From: Massilia eburnea
Lineage (GTDB): Bacteria; Pseudomonadota; Gammaproteobacteria; Burkholderiales; Burkholderiaceae_D
Length of the DNA: 64,000 nt
Direction: 5' to 3'
Assembly: GCF_009720745.1 (NCBI RefSeq)
Contig: NZ_WNKX01000013.1
Coordinates: 1 to 64,000, forward strand
The notes under the pieces were generated by a model, which saw nothing but the letters and a program-made list of their open reading frames with translations, had not been told where the DNA came from and did no database searches. The position numbers and the translations under genes were made by a program. Shown one piece after another: positions 36,531 to 45,473 of this stretch. The first letter of the stretch is position 1; every line of letters starts with the position of its first letter.

Positions 36531-38387
36531 ATGAATCGTTATCCAATCTGGAAATACATCCTTATCGCCGTGGTGGTGCTGTTGGGCGCCCTGTACACGG
36601 CGCCTAACTACTTCGGCGAATCGCCTGCGCTGCAGGTCACCAGCGGCAAGTCCACCATCAAGGTGACCAGCGCCCTGGCCACCCAAGTGGAAACCCTGCT
36701 GAAGCAAGCCAACATCAAGACCGACGGCGTGGCGCTGGACGGCGCCGGCCTGCACGCTTCCGTGCGCGCCCGCTTTGCCGACACCGACAGCCAGTTCAAG
36801 GGCCGCGTGGTGCTTGAAAAAGGCCTGAACCCGGATCCGAACGACCCGGCCTATATCGTGACCGTCAACCTGGTGCGCAACACCCCGCACTGGATGCAGG
36901 CCGTAGGCGCGCTTCCCATGTACCTGGGCCTGGACTTGCGCGGCGGCGTGCACTTCCTGATGCAGGTGGACACCCAGGCGGCGCTGACCAAGCGCATGCA
37001 GGGCACGCAAGCTGCCATCAAGACCCAGCTGCGCGACAAGAACGTGCGTGCCGTGGTTGACCGCGCAGGCAACACTGTGGTCGTCAAGTTCCGCGACGAC
37101 GCCAGCCGCCAGCAGGGCAAAAACATCATCATCGACCAGCAGCCTGACCTGAACGTGGCGGAAGCGGCCGAAGGCGACGAGCTGCGCCTGGTAGCGACCC
37201 TGAAGCCGGCCGCACTGAAGGCTACCCTGGACAACGGCGTGCAGCAGAACATCGCCACCCTGGGCAAGCGCGTGAACGAACTGGGCGTGAGCGAACCGGT
37301 GATCCAGCAGCAAGGCCCTGACCGCATCGTGGTGCAGCTGCCCGGCGTGCAGGATGCCGCGCGCGCCAAGGACATCATCGGCCGTACCGCCACCCTGGAA
37401 GTGCGCATGGTCGACGAAAGCGTCACCCCGGGCACTGAGCTGACCGCATCGATCCCGTACAACTCCGAACTGTTCACCGTCGGCAAAGGCGTGCCTGTCG
37501 TGCTGTCCAAGGACGTGGTGCTGACCGGCGACTACATCTCCGGCGCGTCGTTCACGCAAGACCAGAACGGCCAGCCGGCTGTGAGCATTGACCTGAACGG
37601 CGACGGCGGCAGCAAGATGCGCCAGGCAACCCGCGACCGCATCGGCAAGAAGATGGCCATCGTGCTGTTCGAGAAGAAGAAGGCCGAAGTGCTGTCCGTG
37701 GCGACCATCCAGAGCGAACTGGGTAGCCGCTTCCAGATCACCGGCATGGGCAATGCGGAAAACGCTACCGAACTGGCGCTGCTGCTGCGCGCCGGCGCGC
37801 TGTATGCACCGATGGAAGTGATCGAGCAGCGTACCGTCGGTCCTGCACTGGGCGCTGAAAACATCTCCAAGGGCTTCCACTCCACGATGTACGGCTTTGC
37901 CGCCATCGCGGTGTTCATGATCATCTACTACATGATGTTCGGCGCCTTCAGCGTGATGGCCCTGGCCGTCAACCTGCTGCTGCTGATCGCTGTGCTGTCC
38001 CGCCTGCAGGCGACCCTGACCCTGCCGGGTATCGCGGCTATCGCGCTGGCGCTGGGTATGGCGATTGACGCCAACGTGCTGATTAACGAACGTATCCGCG
38101 AAGAGCTGCGCAACGGCGCCAATCCGCAATCGGCGATTTCCGCCGGTTTCGAGCACGCCTGGCACACCATCCTGGACTCCAACGTGACCACCCTGATCGT
38201 CGGTATCGCGCTGCTGGTGTTCGGTTCCGGTCCGGTGCGCGGCTTCGCCGTGGTGCACAGCCTGGGTATCCTGACCTCGATGTTCTCCGCAGTCTTCGTT
38301 TCGCGCGGCGTGGTGAACCTGTGGTACGGACGTAAGAAGAAACTGCAGTCGCTGTCGATCGGCACCGTCTGGAAACCTGCGAACTAA
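36531..38387 (+). CDS. secD: Protein translocase subunit SecD
   Basis: 618 residues. TM1 at about 8-27 is followed by the large periplasmic P1 domain (GLDLRGGVHFLMQVD at its start), then five helices from about residue 445 with the RND-type motif (GMAIDANVLINERIREEL). SecDF uses the proton gradient to pull exported proteins across the inner membrane. secF follows after 9 bases. Confidence 0.97.
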   Translation: MNRYPIWKYILIAVVVLLGALYTAPNYFGESPALQVTSGKSTIKVTSALATQVETLLKQANIKTDGVALDGAGLHASVRARFADTDSQFKGRVVLEKGLNPDPNDPAYIVTVNLVRNTPHWMQAVGALPMYLGLDLRGGVHFLMQVDTQAALTKRMQGTQAAIKTQLRDKNVRAVVDRAGNTVVVKFRDDASRQQGKNIIIDQQPDLNVAEAAEGDELRLVATLKPAALKATLDNGVQQNIATLGKRVNELGVSEPVIQQQGPDRIVVQLPGVQDAARAKDIIGRTATLEVRMVDESVTPGTELTASIPYNSELFTVGKGVPVVLSKDVVLTGDYISGASFTQDQNGQPAVSIDLNGDGGSKMRQATRDRIGKKMAIVLFEKKKAEVLSVATIQSELGSRFQITGMGNAENATELALLLRAGALYAPMEVIEQRTVGPALGAENISKGFHSTMYGFAAIAVFMIIYYMMFGAFSVMALAVNLLLLIAVLSRLQATLTLPGIAAIALALGMAIDANVLINERIREELRNGANPQSAISAGFEHAWHTILDSNVTTLIVGIALLVFGSGPVRGFAVVHSLGILTSMFSAVFVSRGVVNLWYGRKKKLQSLSIGTVWKPAN

Positions 38388-38396
38388 GGAATAGAG

Positions 38397-39416
38397 ATGG
38401 AATTTTTCCGCATCCGTAAAGACATCCCGTTCATGCGCCACGCGTTGGTGTTCAACGTGATTTCGGCGCTGACCTTCGTGGCGGCAGTGTTCTTCCTGAT
38501 TCACAACGGCCTGAAGCTGTCGGTGGAGTTCACCGGCGGCACCGTGATGGAAGTGAAGTACGCGCAAGCGGCCAACCTGGAAGGCGTGCGCAATACGCTG
38601 ACCGCACTGGGCTACCACCCTGAAGTGTCGGCCATCGACACCGCGCGCGACGCCATGATCCGCCTGCCGAACGAAAAGGGCGCATCTGCCGCCAACACCG
38701 CAGCCAAGGTGTTCGGTGAGCTGTGCAAGGCCGAGCAGGGTACCGTGACCCAGGTCGACAAGGTGACCGAGAAGGGCGCGCACGAGCAGAAGAGCGCTTG
38801 TATGCACGCCGATGGTTCCGAAGGCGTGTCGCTGCAGAAGGTTGAATTCGTCGGCCCGCAGGTGGGCGACGAGCTGACCACCAACGGCGTGAATGCCCTG
38901 TTCATGGTGGTGATCGGCGTGATGATCTACTTGGCCATCCGCTTCGAATGGAAATTCGCAGTGGCGGCGATCATCGCGAACTTGCACGACGTCGTGATCA
39001 TCCTGGGCTTCTTCGCCTTCTTCCAGTGGGAATTCTCGCTGACCGTGCTGGCGGCCGTGCTGGCCGTGCTGGGCTACTCGGTCAACGAATCGGTGGTTAT
39101 CTTCGACCGGATCCGCGAGAACTTCCGCAAGCAGCGCAAGATGTCCGTGCATGAAGTGATCGACAACGCGATCACCTCCACCATCTCGCGTACCATCATC
39201 ACCCACGGCTGTACCCAGATGATGGTGCTGTCGATGCTGTTCCTGGGCGGCCCGACCCTGCACTACTTCGCGGTGGCGCTGACCATCGGTATCTGCTTCG
39301 GTATTTACTCCTCCGTGTTCGTGGCAGCTGCCGTGGCCATGTGGCTGGGCGTGAAACGCGAAGACCTGATCAAGCCGATCAAGGAAAAAGACGAAACAGA
39401 CGGCGCAGTCGTCTAA
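38397..39416 (+). CDS. secF: Protein translocase subunit SecF
   Basis: 339 residues with six predicted helices, a smaller periplasmic domain starting VEFTGGTVMEVKY, and the conserved GYSVNESVVIFDRIREN motif in the membrane core. It is the partner of SecD and the last gene of the cluster, ending just before a strong terminator. Confidence 0.97.
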   Translation: MEFFRIRKDIPFMRHALVFNVISALTFVAAVFFLIHNGLKLSVEFTGGTVMEVKYAQAANLEGVRNTLTALGYHPEVSAIDTARDAMIRLPNEKGASAANTAAKVFGELCKAEQGTVTQVDKVTEKGAHEQKSACMHADGSEGVSLQKVEFVGPQVGDELTTNGVNALFMVVIGVMIYLAIRFEWKFAVAAIIANLHDVVIILGFFAFFQWEFSLTVLAAVLAVLGYSVNESVVIFDRIRENFRKQRKMSVHEVIDNAITSTISRTIITHGCTQMMVLSMLFLGGPTLHYFAVALTIGICFGIYSSVFVAAAVAMWLGVKREDLIKPIKEKDETDGAVV

Positions 39417-39421
39417 ACAGG

Positions 39422-39448
39422 AAAGCAGCCTCCGGGCTGCTTTTTTTT
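39422..39448 (+). terminator. Terminator of the secDF operon
   Basis: AAAGCAGCC (39422-39430) pairs with GGCTGCTTT (39435-39443) around loop TCCG and is followed by T's to 39448. It touches the 3' end of the convergent gluconokinase gene. Confidence 0.93.
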
Positions 39449-39941
39449 ATTCCCGGGCCAGGATTGCTGCCACCAATTGCGCAGGCGGGAGGCGGATATC
39501 GAGCTGCAGGCCGGCTTCATCGTCCTGCAGCGGTTCCAGCGCCGCCAGTTGGCTATCGAGCAGCGACAAGGGCATGTAATGGCCTGCGCGTCCCTGCATT
39601 CGCTGCGCCAGCAGTCCGCGCGCGCCGGCCAGGCAGGCGAAGCGCAGCGTGGGATCGGCGGCCCGCAGCCGGTCGCGGTAGCGCCGCTTGAGGGCGGAGC
39701 AGGACAGCACCATGCCTTCGCCCGCGTCAGCCGCCTGCCGGATTACCTTAGCCAGCCGTGCCAGCCATTCGGCGCGGTCGGCATCGCCGAGCGGTATGCC
39801 CGCCGCCATCCTGGCCACGTTGGCCGCAGGGTGGAAGTCGTCACCCTCGTGGAAAGGCACCCCAAGCTCGCGCGCCAGCAGGCTGCCGACAAGGCTCTTG
39901 CCGGCGCCGGACACGCCCATCACGACCCAGCGTACGCTCAA
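39447..39941 (-). CDS. gntK: Gluconokinase
   Basis: 164 residues. The P-loop MGVSGAGKS is followed by FHEGDDFHP (gluconate site), SCSALKRRYRDRLR and GRAGHYMP, all typical of GntK. I choose TTG 39941, whose TTGA overlaps the stop of the upstream LacI-type gene; the next candidate, an ATG in front of the P-loop, would cut into the first strand. It makes 6-phosphogluconate from gluconate. No gluconate permease is in the window. Confidence 0.88.
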   Translation of the reverse strand: MSVRWVVMGVSGAGKSLVGSLLARELGVPFHEGDDFHPAANVARMAAGIPLGDADRAEWLARLAKVIRQAADAGEGMVLSCSALKRRYRDRLRAADPTLRFACLAGARGLLAQRMQGRAGHYMPLSLLDSQLAALEPLQDDEAGLQLDIRLPPAQLVAAILARE

Positions 39942-40966
39942 GCGCTTTCCCGTGTCACCAGGGTGAAGCCAAGGTCGATGCGGCGTGCCGGGATCTCGTT
40001 GCCGCGGATGCTGGCCAGCAGCAGGTTGGCCGCTTCGAAGCCGGTCTGGTAGCGCGGCGTGCCGATGGTGGTCACCGATGGCTTCATCCAGGCGGAGGCC
40101 GGGAGATCGTTGAAGCCGCAGATCGCCAGCTGTTCCGGCACCTTGATGCCGCGCCGCTGGCACTGGAAGATCGCGCCGTGCGCCAAGTCGTCGTTACAGC
40201 AGAAGATCGCGTCCAGGCCCGGCATGTTTGACAGCATGCGGCCCAGCAGCTCGGCCCCCAGCGCAATGGTGGAAGGATCGGGGCACATCAGCTCCAGTGC
40301 TGGATCGAACAGGCCAGCTTCCTCCATCGCCCGGCGATAACCGTCGCCGCGCTTGAGCGTACGTTCGTCCAGCTGTGCGGCCATATAGCCGATGCGCTTG
40401 CGGCCCTTGTCGATCAGGTAGCGCGTCATGGTGTAGCCGGCTTCCTCCTGCGAGAAGCCGACCGACATCGCACCTGGCTCCGAGGACAGGTCCATCATCG
40501 AGACTACCGGCACGCGCGAAGTAGCCAGCATCTGCTGCACGCGCGGGCTGTGGGTCAGGCCGCTGAGCAGGATGCCGTCCGGATTCGACTGCATATACGT
40601 CGCCAGCAGCTTCTCCTCTTCCGCATCGGAGTAGCGCGTGTTGCCGATCAGGATCTGGTAATTGCAGGGATCCAGCGCATCCTGGATGCCGGCCAGCACC
40701 GCCGTGAACACCGCGTTCGACAGCGAAGGCACCAGCACCACGATCACTTTCGATTGCGCCGAAGCCAGGGCGCGCGCCGCGCGGTTCGGCACGTAGCCCA
40801 GTTCCTGCACAGCCTTGTCCACGCGTTCGCGCAGCAGGGCGGACACCAGCTCCGGTTGGTTGATGGCGCGCGACGCCGTCATGGGCGCCACGCCGGCGTG
40901 GGCCGCAACATCGGACAAGGTGACCTTGCCCAGCGCGCGGCTTTTGGTAGTTGGACTCTTGCTCAT
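39938..40966 (-). CDS. LacI-family regulator (GntR-like)
   Basis: 342 residues. The N-terminal lacI helix-turn-helix is VTLSDVAAHAGVAPMTASRA, with the hinge at about 50-65, followed by a periplasmic-binding-protein-like effector domain (VPSLSNAVFTAVLAGIQ). The coupled gluconokinase downstream makes gluconate or its phosphate the likely inducer. It is divergent from the WYL regulator across 52 bp. Confidence 0.9.
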   Translation of the reverse strand: MSKSPTTKSRALGKVTLSDVAAHAGVAPMTASRAINQPELVSALLRERVDKAVQELGYVPNRAARALASAQSKVIVVLVPSLSNAVFTAVLAGIQDALDPCNYQILIGNTRYSDAEEEKLLATYMQSNPDGILLSGLTHSPRVQQMLATSRVPVVSMMDLSSEPGAMSVGFSQEEAGYTMTRYLIDKGRKRIGYMAAQLDERTLKRGDGYRRAMEEAGLFDPALELMCPDPSTIALGAELLGRMLSNMPGLDAIFCCNDDLAHGAIFQCQRRGIKVPEQLAICGFNDLPASAWMKPSVTTIGTPRYQTGFEAANLLLASIRGNEIPARRIDLGFTLVTRESA

Positions 40967-41018
40967 CCGTCGATTATATCTATGTTAAGCTGCACGCCTC
41001 GCAAAAAGGGGAGCAGCA

Positions 41019-41711
41019 ATGAGCCGTACCGGCCGCCTGTTCCAGCTGATGGACGCCATGCGCGGCAACCGGCGTCCTGTCACGGCGGCCGCGCTGGCCG
41101 CGCAGCTGGGTGTATCGGAACGCACGATTTACCGTGACATGCAGACCCTGGCCGAACTCGGCGCGCCGGTCGAAGGCTCGGCCGGCCTGGGCTACCTGTT
41201 GCGCAGCGGCTTCTTCCTGCCGCCGCTGATGTTTGACGTCGACGAACTGGAAGCACTGGTGCTGGGCGCACGCTGGGTGCGGCGGCAGGGCGATCCTGCC
41301 CTGGCGCAGGCTGCCGCCAACGCGCTGGCCAAGATCGCCACCGCCACGCCCAAAGACCTGCGCGACGACATGGCCGACACCAGCCTGTGGGTGCCGCTGG
41401 TGCGCGACACGCCTGAACTCGACGAGTTCGTGCAGCCCGCGCGCGAAGCGATCCGCCGCCAGCACAAGATGCGCATCCAGTACAACGACGAAAGCGGCGC
41501 CTCCTCCGAGCGCACGGTGTGGCCCTTCGCGCTGGCGTTTTTCGGCGGCCGCCGCCTGCTCGCCGCCTGGTGCGAGATGCGCGAGGCCAACCGGCACTTC
41601 CGCATCGACCGCATCACGCATGCCGAGACGCTTGCAGAACGCTATAAAACACCCCGTCACGCATTGCTGAAAGCCTGGCGCGAAGAAAACGCGATTGTTG
41701 AAGACTACTGA
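41019..41711 (+). CDS. YafY-type regulator with HTH and WYL domains
   Basis: 230 residues. A deoR-like winged helix (PVTAAALAAQLGVSERTIYRDM) is followed by a WYL-type sensor domain ending FFGGRRLLAAWCEMREANRHFRIDRI. WYL regulators respond to nucleotides or other small ligands. The target is unknown; the glutathione transferase gene downstream (65 bp) is a candidate. Confidence 0.9.
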   Translation: MSRTGRLFQLMDAMRGNRRPVTAAALAAQLGVSERTIYRDMQTLAELGAPVEGSAGLGYLLRSGFFLPPLMFDVDELEALVLGARWVRRQGDPALAQAAANALAKIATATPKDLRDDMADTSLWVPLVRDTPELDEFVQPAREAIRRQHKMRIQYNDESGASSERTVWPFALAFFGGRRLLAAWCEMREANRHFRIDRITHAETLAERYKTPRHALLKAWREENAIVEDY

Positions 41712-41776
41712 CAGAAACTGTCAGGGCTCTTGGTTACGATGGACGCATTCGATCAACCCAACAAAGGAGTTTAACG

Positions 41777-42400
41777 ATGCGCCTCTATCACAACCCACTG
41801 TCCTCCAACGCCCGCCGTGTATTGCTGGTTGCAAGCCAGCTGGGCATCAAGCTCGATGAACAGATCATCGACTTTGCCAGCGAAGCCGACCGCAAGCGCC
41901 TGGAAGAAGTGAACATCTGCGGCAAGGTACCGGTACTGGAAGACGATGGCTTCGAACTGTGGGAATCCTGCGCCATCATGCAATACCTGGCCGACAAGGC
42001 CGGCGCGGAAGAGATCTATCCGCGCGCCCTGAAAGAGCGCGCCGACATCAACCGCTGGATGTTCTTCGGCGCCCAGCATTTCGCGCCCGCAATCGGCATC
42101 CTGACCTGGGAATACCTGTGGAAGAAGCTGGTCACCGGCGAAGGCCCCGACCCGGTCGAAATCAAGAAAGGCGAGACCTACGTGCATGAGCACGCCGCCG
42201 TGCTGAACACACACCTGGCCACGCGCCAATGGCTGAGCGGCGACAAGCTCACCCTGGCGGATTTCGCGGTCGCCGCACCGCTGATGTACCTGGGCCGCGC
42301 CAAGGTTCCGGTTGAGCAATATACGCATATGCTGGCCTGGTTCGAGCGCATCCGGCAACTGCCGGCATGGCAGAACACCGAGAGCCCGTGGCCTTTTTAA
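41777..42400 (+). CDS. Glutathione S-transferase family protein
   Basis: 207 residues: an N-terminal thioredoxin-like domain (LYHNPLSSNARRVLLVASQL, KVPVLEDDGFELWESCAI with the glutathione-binding E-S pair) and an all-helical C-terminal domain (LSGDKLTLADFAVAAPLMYL). A good AAGGAG lies before the ATG. It is a cytoplasmic detoxification or stress enzyme; the substrate is not predictable. The nearby haloalkane dehalogenase suggests halogenated or electrophilic compounds as a theme. Confidence 0.92.
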   Translation: MRLYHNPLSSNARRVLLVASQLGIKLDEQIIDFASEADRKRLEEVNICGKVPVLEDDGFELWESCAIMQYLADKAGAEEIYPRALKERADINRWMFFGAQHFAPAIGILTWEYLWKKLVTGEGPDPVEIKKGETYVHEHAAVLNTHLATRQWLSGDKLTLADFAVAAPLMYLGRAKVPVEQYTHMLAWFERIRQLPAWQNTESPWPF

Positions 42401-42423
42401 ACCTTGTGTGAAGTGACGCACAG

Positions 42424-42496
42424 AGTGTGGCCGGTCCAAAACATAAGATGGAACCGTCTCTTTCAGGACATCCCTAGTTTTGGACTTGGCCCACTC
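42424..42496 (+). promoter_or_regulatory. Candidate antiterminator hairpin in the dehalogenase leader
   Basis: GTCCAAAAC (42434-42442) pairs perfectly with GTTTTGGAC (42477-42485); GGCC (42429-42432) with GGCC (42488-42491) and GAGTG (42423-42427) with CACTC (42492-42496) extend the stem. This uses up the left arm of the terminator at 42489, so the two folds exclude each other, as in attenuators and riboswitches. The 34-base loop between the arms could be a sensor. The pairing was done by eye. Confidence 0.45.
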
Positions 42497-42516
42497 TCCG
42501 GAGTGGGCGTTTTTTT
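42489..42516 (+). terminator. Intrinsic terminator 20 bp upstream of the dehalogenase start
   Basis: GCCCACTC (42489-42496) pairs with GAGTGGGC (42501-42508), loop TCCG, then seven T's. It may end the GST transcript, or act as the off-state of an attenuator because its left arm is also claimed by an upstream strand. Confidence 0.88.
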
Positions 42517-42535
42517 ATCTGAGGGAGACATCATC

Positions 42536-43384
42536 ATGCAATCCATTCCCGTATTGGATTCGCGCATCGCCTACCGCGAGCTCGGCGAGCGCGGCGCGCA
42601 TGCCGTCATCTTCTTGCACGGCAACCCAACGCATTCCTTTATCTGGCGCGGCATCATGCCGCATGTGGCGGGCAAGGCCTGGTGCCTGGCGCCCGACCTG
42701 ATCGGCTTCGGCGCCTCCGGCAAGCCCGGCATTGAGTACAGCTTCCTGCAGCACGCCGCATACCTCGAAGCCTTCCTGCAGCAAATGGAAGTCGAGCAGT
42801 TCACCCTGGTGGGGCAAGACTGGGGCGGCGCCCTGGCAATCCACCTGGCGGCACGCTACCCCACCAAAGTACGCGGCGTGGCGCTGATGGAATTCGTGCG
42901 CCCCAGCCCGACATGGGAAGACTTCCATCCGCTCGAGCAGGCGCGCGAACGTTTCAAGCTGATGCGCGGCCCCGGCACCGGCGAAGACTTCGTACTGCAA
43001 CAGAACGCCTTCATCGAACAGATGCTGCCGAAAGGTTCGCTGCGCCCGCTGACTGCCGAGGAAATGGACGCTTACCGCGCACCATTCCCTACGCCTGAAT
43101 CGCGCAAGCCTGTCCTTGCCTTCCCGCGCATGATGCCGATCGCTGGTGAACCCGCCGAGATCTACCAGCTCATCGAACGCAATGAAGCGATCATGGCCAC
43201 GGCCCAGTATCCCAAGCTGATCCTGTTCAGCCCCAGCGGCGTGCTGACGCCGCGTGCAGTCGCCGAGCGCTACGCCGACAAGTTCGCCAATTGCAAGCTG
43301 GTCGAGTTAGGCGAAGGCACGCACAACATCCAGGAAGACCATCCCGAGGCCATAGGCCGCGCCATCGCCGCTTGGCTTCCGTAA
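42536..43384 (+). CDS. Haloalkane dehalogenase (alpha/beta hydrolase)
   Basis: 282 residues from the ATG at 42536 behind GAGGGAG. All active-site elements of the LinB/DhaA group are visible: HGNPTHS (halide-binding Asn), GQDWGG (nucleophilic Asp and halide-stabilising Trp), MEFVRP (catalytic acid) and GTHNIQEDHP (catalytic His). A nucleophilic Asp rather than Ser sets it apart from esterases. It converts haloalkanes to alcohols and halide in the cytoplasm. Its leader carries a possible attenuator, and a long palindrome begins 2 bases after its stop. Confidence 0.9.
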   Translation: MQSIPVLDSRIAYRELGERGAHAVIFLHGNPTHSFIWRGIMPHVAGKAWCLAPDLIGFGASGKPGIEYSFLQHAAYLEAFLQQMEVEQFTLVGQDWGGALAIHLAARYPTKVRGVALMEFVRPSPTWEDFHPLEQARERFKLMRGPGTGEDFVLQQNAFIEQMLPKGSLRPLTAEEMDAYRAPFPTPESRKPVLAFPRMMPIAGEPAEIYQLIERNEAIMATAQYPKLILFSPSGVLTPRAVAERYADKFANCKLVELGEGTHNIQEDHPEAIGRAIAAWLP

Positions 43385-43386
43385 TT

Positions 43387-43459
43387 AAAGTCGGGGTCAG
43401 CTCTGGCAATCGGACATTCGCGCTGCGAATGTCCGATTGCCAGAGCTGACCCCGACTTT
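43387..43459. repeat. Perfect 35-bp inverted repeat, family A copy 2
   Basis: The arms 43387-43421 and 43425-43459 are exact reverse complements separated by only 3 bases (GCT). The outer part starts AAAGTCGGGGTCAGCTCTGG. The right arm shares its sequence with the element at 17559. It lies 2 bases after the dehalogenase stop and 81 bases before the methyltransferase start. RNA from it would fold into an unbroken hairpin. Confidence 0.95.
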
Positions 43460-43540
43460 CATGCGGCAACTAAAAAAGCACGCTTGCCCTCGCTTGGCGG
43501 ACTCGATAGGATGGCATCAAACGGATAAGGGGGACTTACG

Positions 43541-44245
43541 ATGCCATCACCCGCGCTTCCTACGACGCAGCAAGTCGACCGCTGGCAAGCCATGCGCCAG
43601 AAGGCTTTCAAGTCAGTACCCGAAAGTGGCCGCACCATCACCTACCTTGGCAAGAAATTTCACGTCTATCCGAATACTTTCTGGCCCTTCCTCGATAGCC
43701 AGCCCCTGGTGCGCAATTTCCGCATCAAGCCCGGCGATAGCGTGCTCGATGTCGGCACCGGCTCCGGCGTGATCGCGATCTTCGCCTGCTACCAGCGAGC
43801 GTCGCGCGTGCTCGCGCTGGACGTGAACCCGGCCGCCATCCGCAGCGCACGCCGCAATGCGGAGGCGCACGGCTTCGGCGATGTCATGGAGGTGCGCCGC
43901 TCCGATTTGTTCGAAAAGGTGGGCGATGAGCGTTTCGACGTCATCACCGCCAACCTGCCTTTCCGCGACAAGCCGGCGCCGGACGTGGTGGCGCGCTCGC
44001 AATGGGATACGGACTTCCAGACCAATACGCACTTTTTCGAGCAGGCGGCGCGCTATCTCAAGCCGGGCGGCCGCATCTACTTCGCGCATTCGAATTTCGG
44101 CGCGGTGGAAGAAGTGCGGCGGCTGGCGAAGCAGAACGGCTTCAGCATCCGCATGATGGCGCGCAGCGCGGCCGAGCGCGACCAGGAGCGCCAATTCTTC
44201 GCTTTCCTGATCAAACCCGCAGGCAAACATGGACGGGCTGCCTGA
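43541..44245 (+). CDS. Class I SAM-dependent methyltransferase (HemK/PrmC-like)
   Basis: 234 residues. The SAM-binding loop is VLDVGTGSGVIAIFA, the acidic residue after strand 2 is in ALDVNPAAI, and the catalytic motif is NLPF, a relative of the NPPY/NPPF motif of amino- and glutamine-methyltransferases. It therefore probably methylates a nitrogen. AAGGGGGA precedes the ATG. The downstream sulfotransferase overlaps it by 17 bp, implying cotranscription. Confidence 0.85.
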   Translation: MPSPALPTTQQVDRWQAMRQKAFKSVPESGRTITYLGKKFHVYPNTFWPFLDSQPLVRNFRIKPGDSVLDVGTGSGVIAIFACYQRASRVLALDVNPAAIRSARRNAEAHGFGDVMEVRRSDLFEKVGDERFDVITANLPFRDKPAPDVVARSQWDTDFQTNTHFFEQAARYLKPGGRIYFAHSNFGAVEEVRRLAKQNGFSIRMMARSAAERDQERQFFAFLIKPAGKHGRAA

Positions 44246-45473
44246 AACGATCCGCCAGCTGCGCGCCGTGCCGCATGCACCCTGGCGTATGCGGGTAAGG
44301 CGCGTCGCGGTCATCCTCACCAGTTCGCGCTCGGGGTCGACGCTGTTCAAGACTGCGCTGGCGCGCCATCCCGGCATTGCCAGCCTGGATGGCGAAGCGG
44401 AACCCTTCCTGGCGATGAGCGGCAACGGCTTTGGTTACGATCCCGATTGCAGCAGCGATGCCATCGCCCGCCTGCGCAACGCGGATACGCTGGCCGATGA
44501 CATCTTCGACGGTCTGGTGGTCCCCGGCGAAAGCGCCGCGCCGCTGCCGGAATTGAAAGAGCGCTGGCGCAAGCGCTTGCTGCTGCAGTTCCCCGCCTTG
44601 TTCGCACAGGGCGCCGCGTATGTCCAGCTTGAGCGCGCGCTGGACGAGGCGCTGCTTTTCAGCCGCTCGCCCGAAGCGCCTGGCGAGCGTGAGCTGCAGC
44701 ATGCGGTGCTGAGCGCCGTCTTCTGGCGTGAGCCGTGGCGCCTGGATTATTACGACGGTGGCCATGGTCCTGGCCAGCGCCGGCCTTTCAGTGAGGCAGC
44801 CAAGATTGAGGAGCCGCCCTTCGTATCGCCTGCCATGCACGCCCGGCATTTCACGGAAGACGACGCAGCCGGCAAGATCCTGCTATTCAAGACGCCCTCA
44901 GATGCTTATCGCGCCGGCTTGTACGAGCAGCTGTTCCCTCATGCCGAAGTGCGCTACGTGCACCTGGCCCGTAGTGCCGCCGCCAGCGTTAACGGCTTGA
45001 TGGACGGCTGGCTATCGCCCATCGGCTTCCACGCGCACGATATGCAGCGGCATGGCATCACGCTCGGCATCAGCGGCTATTCGGAGCAATGCGAAGGCGG
45101 ACATCGCTGGTGGAAATTCGACCTGCCGCCAAACTGGCGCAACTACGTTGCGGCGCCGCTGGAGGAGGTATGCCTGAACCAATGGCTGTCCTGCCACCGC
45201 CATATCATCGATAGCGGTGTGGCGGCGCTGCCGGTGCGTTTCGAACACTTCCTGTCCGATCCGGCAGGCGTGCTGGCGCGCAGCTGCGAATGGCTTGGCC
45301 TGCCGCCGCTTCCATCCTCGCCGGAGTTGGCGGTCACCATGGCGACCGAAGAACCTGCGCCCGGCCGCTGGCGCAAGCGCAGCGACCAGCTGTTGCCGCT
45401 GGTGCAGCGCGAGGAAGTGGCAGACATGATGCACACGCTCGGCTACGGGCGCGCGCCGGAGCAGTGGTCATGA
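44229..45473 (+). CDS. Sulfotransferase (PAPS-dependent)
   Basis: 414 residues. The 5'-phosphosulfate loop TSSRSGSTL at 31-39 is diagnostic, and a second conserved region (VRYVHLARSAAASVNGLMDG) matches the 3'-phosphate-binding R...S element. No membrane segment is visible, so it is cytoplasmic. It transfers sulfate from PAPS to an unknown acceptor. It overlaps the methyltransferase by 17 bp and the arginase-like gene by 4 bp (ATGA), and an APS kinase lies close by to supply PAPS. Confidence 0.85.
   Translation: MDGLPETIRQLRAVPHAPWRMRVRRVAVILTSSRSGSTLFKTALARHPGIASLDGEAEPFLAMSGNGFGYDPDCSSDAIARLRNADTLADDIFDGLVVPGESAAPLPELKERWRKRLLLQFPALFAQGAAYVQLERALDEALLFSRSPEAPGERELQHAVLSAVFWREPWRLDYYDGGHGPGQRRPFSEAAKIEEPPFVSPAMHARHFTEDDAAGKILLFKTPSDAYRAGLYEQLFPHAEVRYVHLARSAAASVNGLMDGWLSPIGFHAHDMQRHGITLGISGYSEQCEGGHRWWKFDLPPNWRNYVAAPLEEVCLNQWLSCHRHIIDSGVAALPVRFEHFLSDPAGVLARSCEWLGLPPLPSSPELAVTMATEEPAPGRWRKRSDQLLPLVQREEVADMMHTLGYGRAPEQWS

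Noticed and set aside
36339..39263. 974-codon open frame antisense to secD/secF
   Set aside because: It is His/Gly/Gln-rich shadow composition over two well-identified genes; no start signal or motif.
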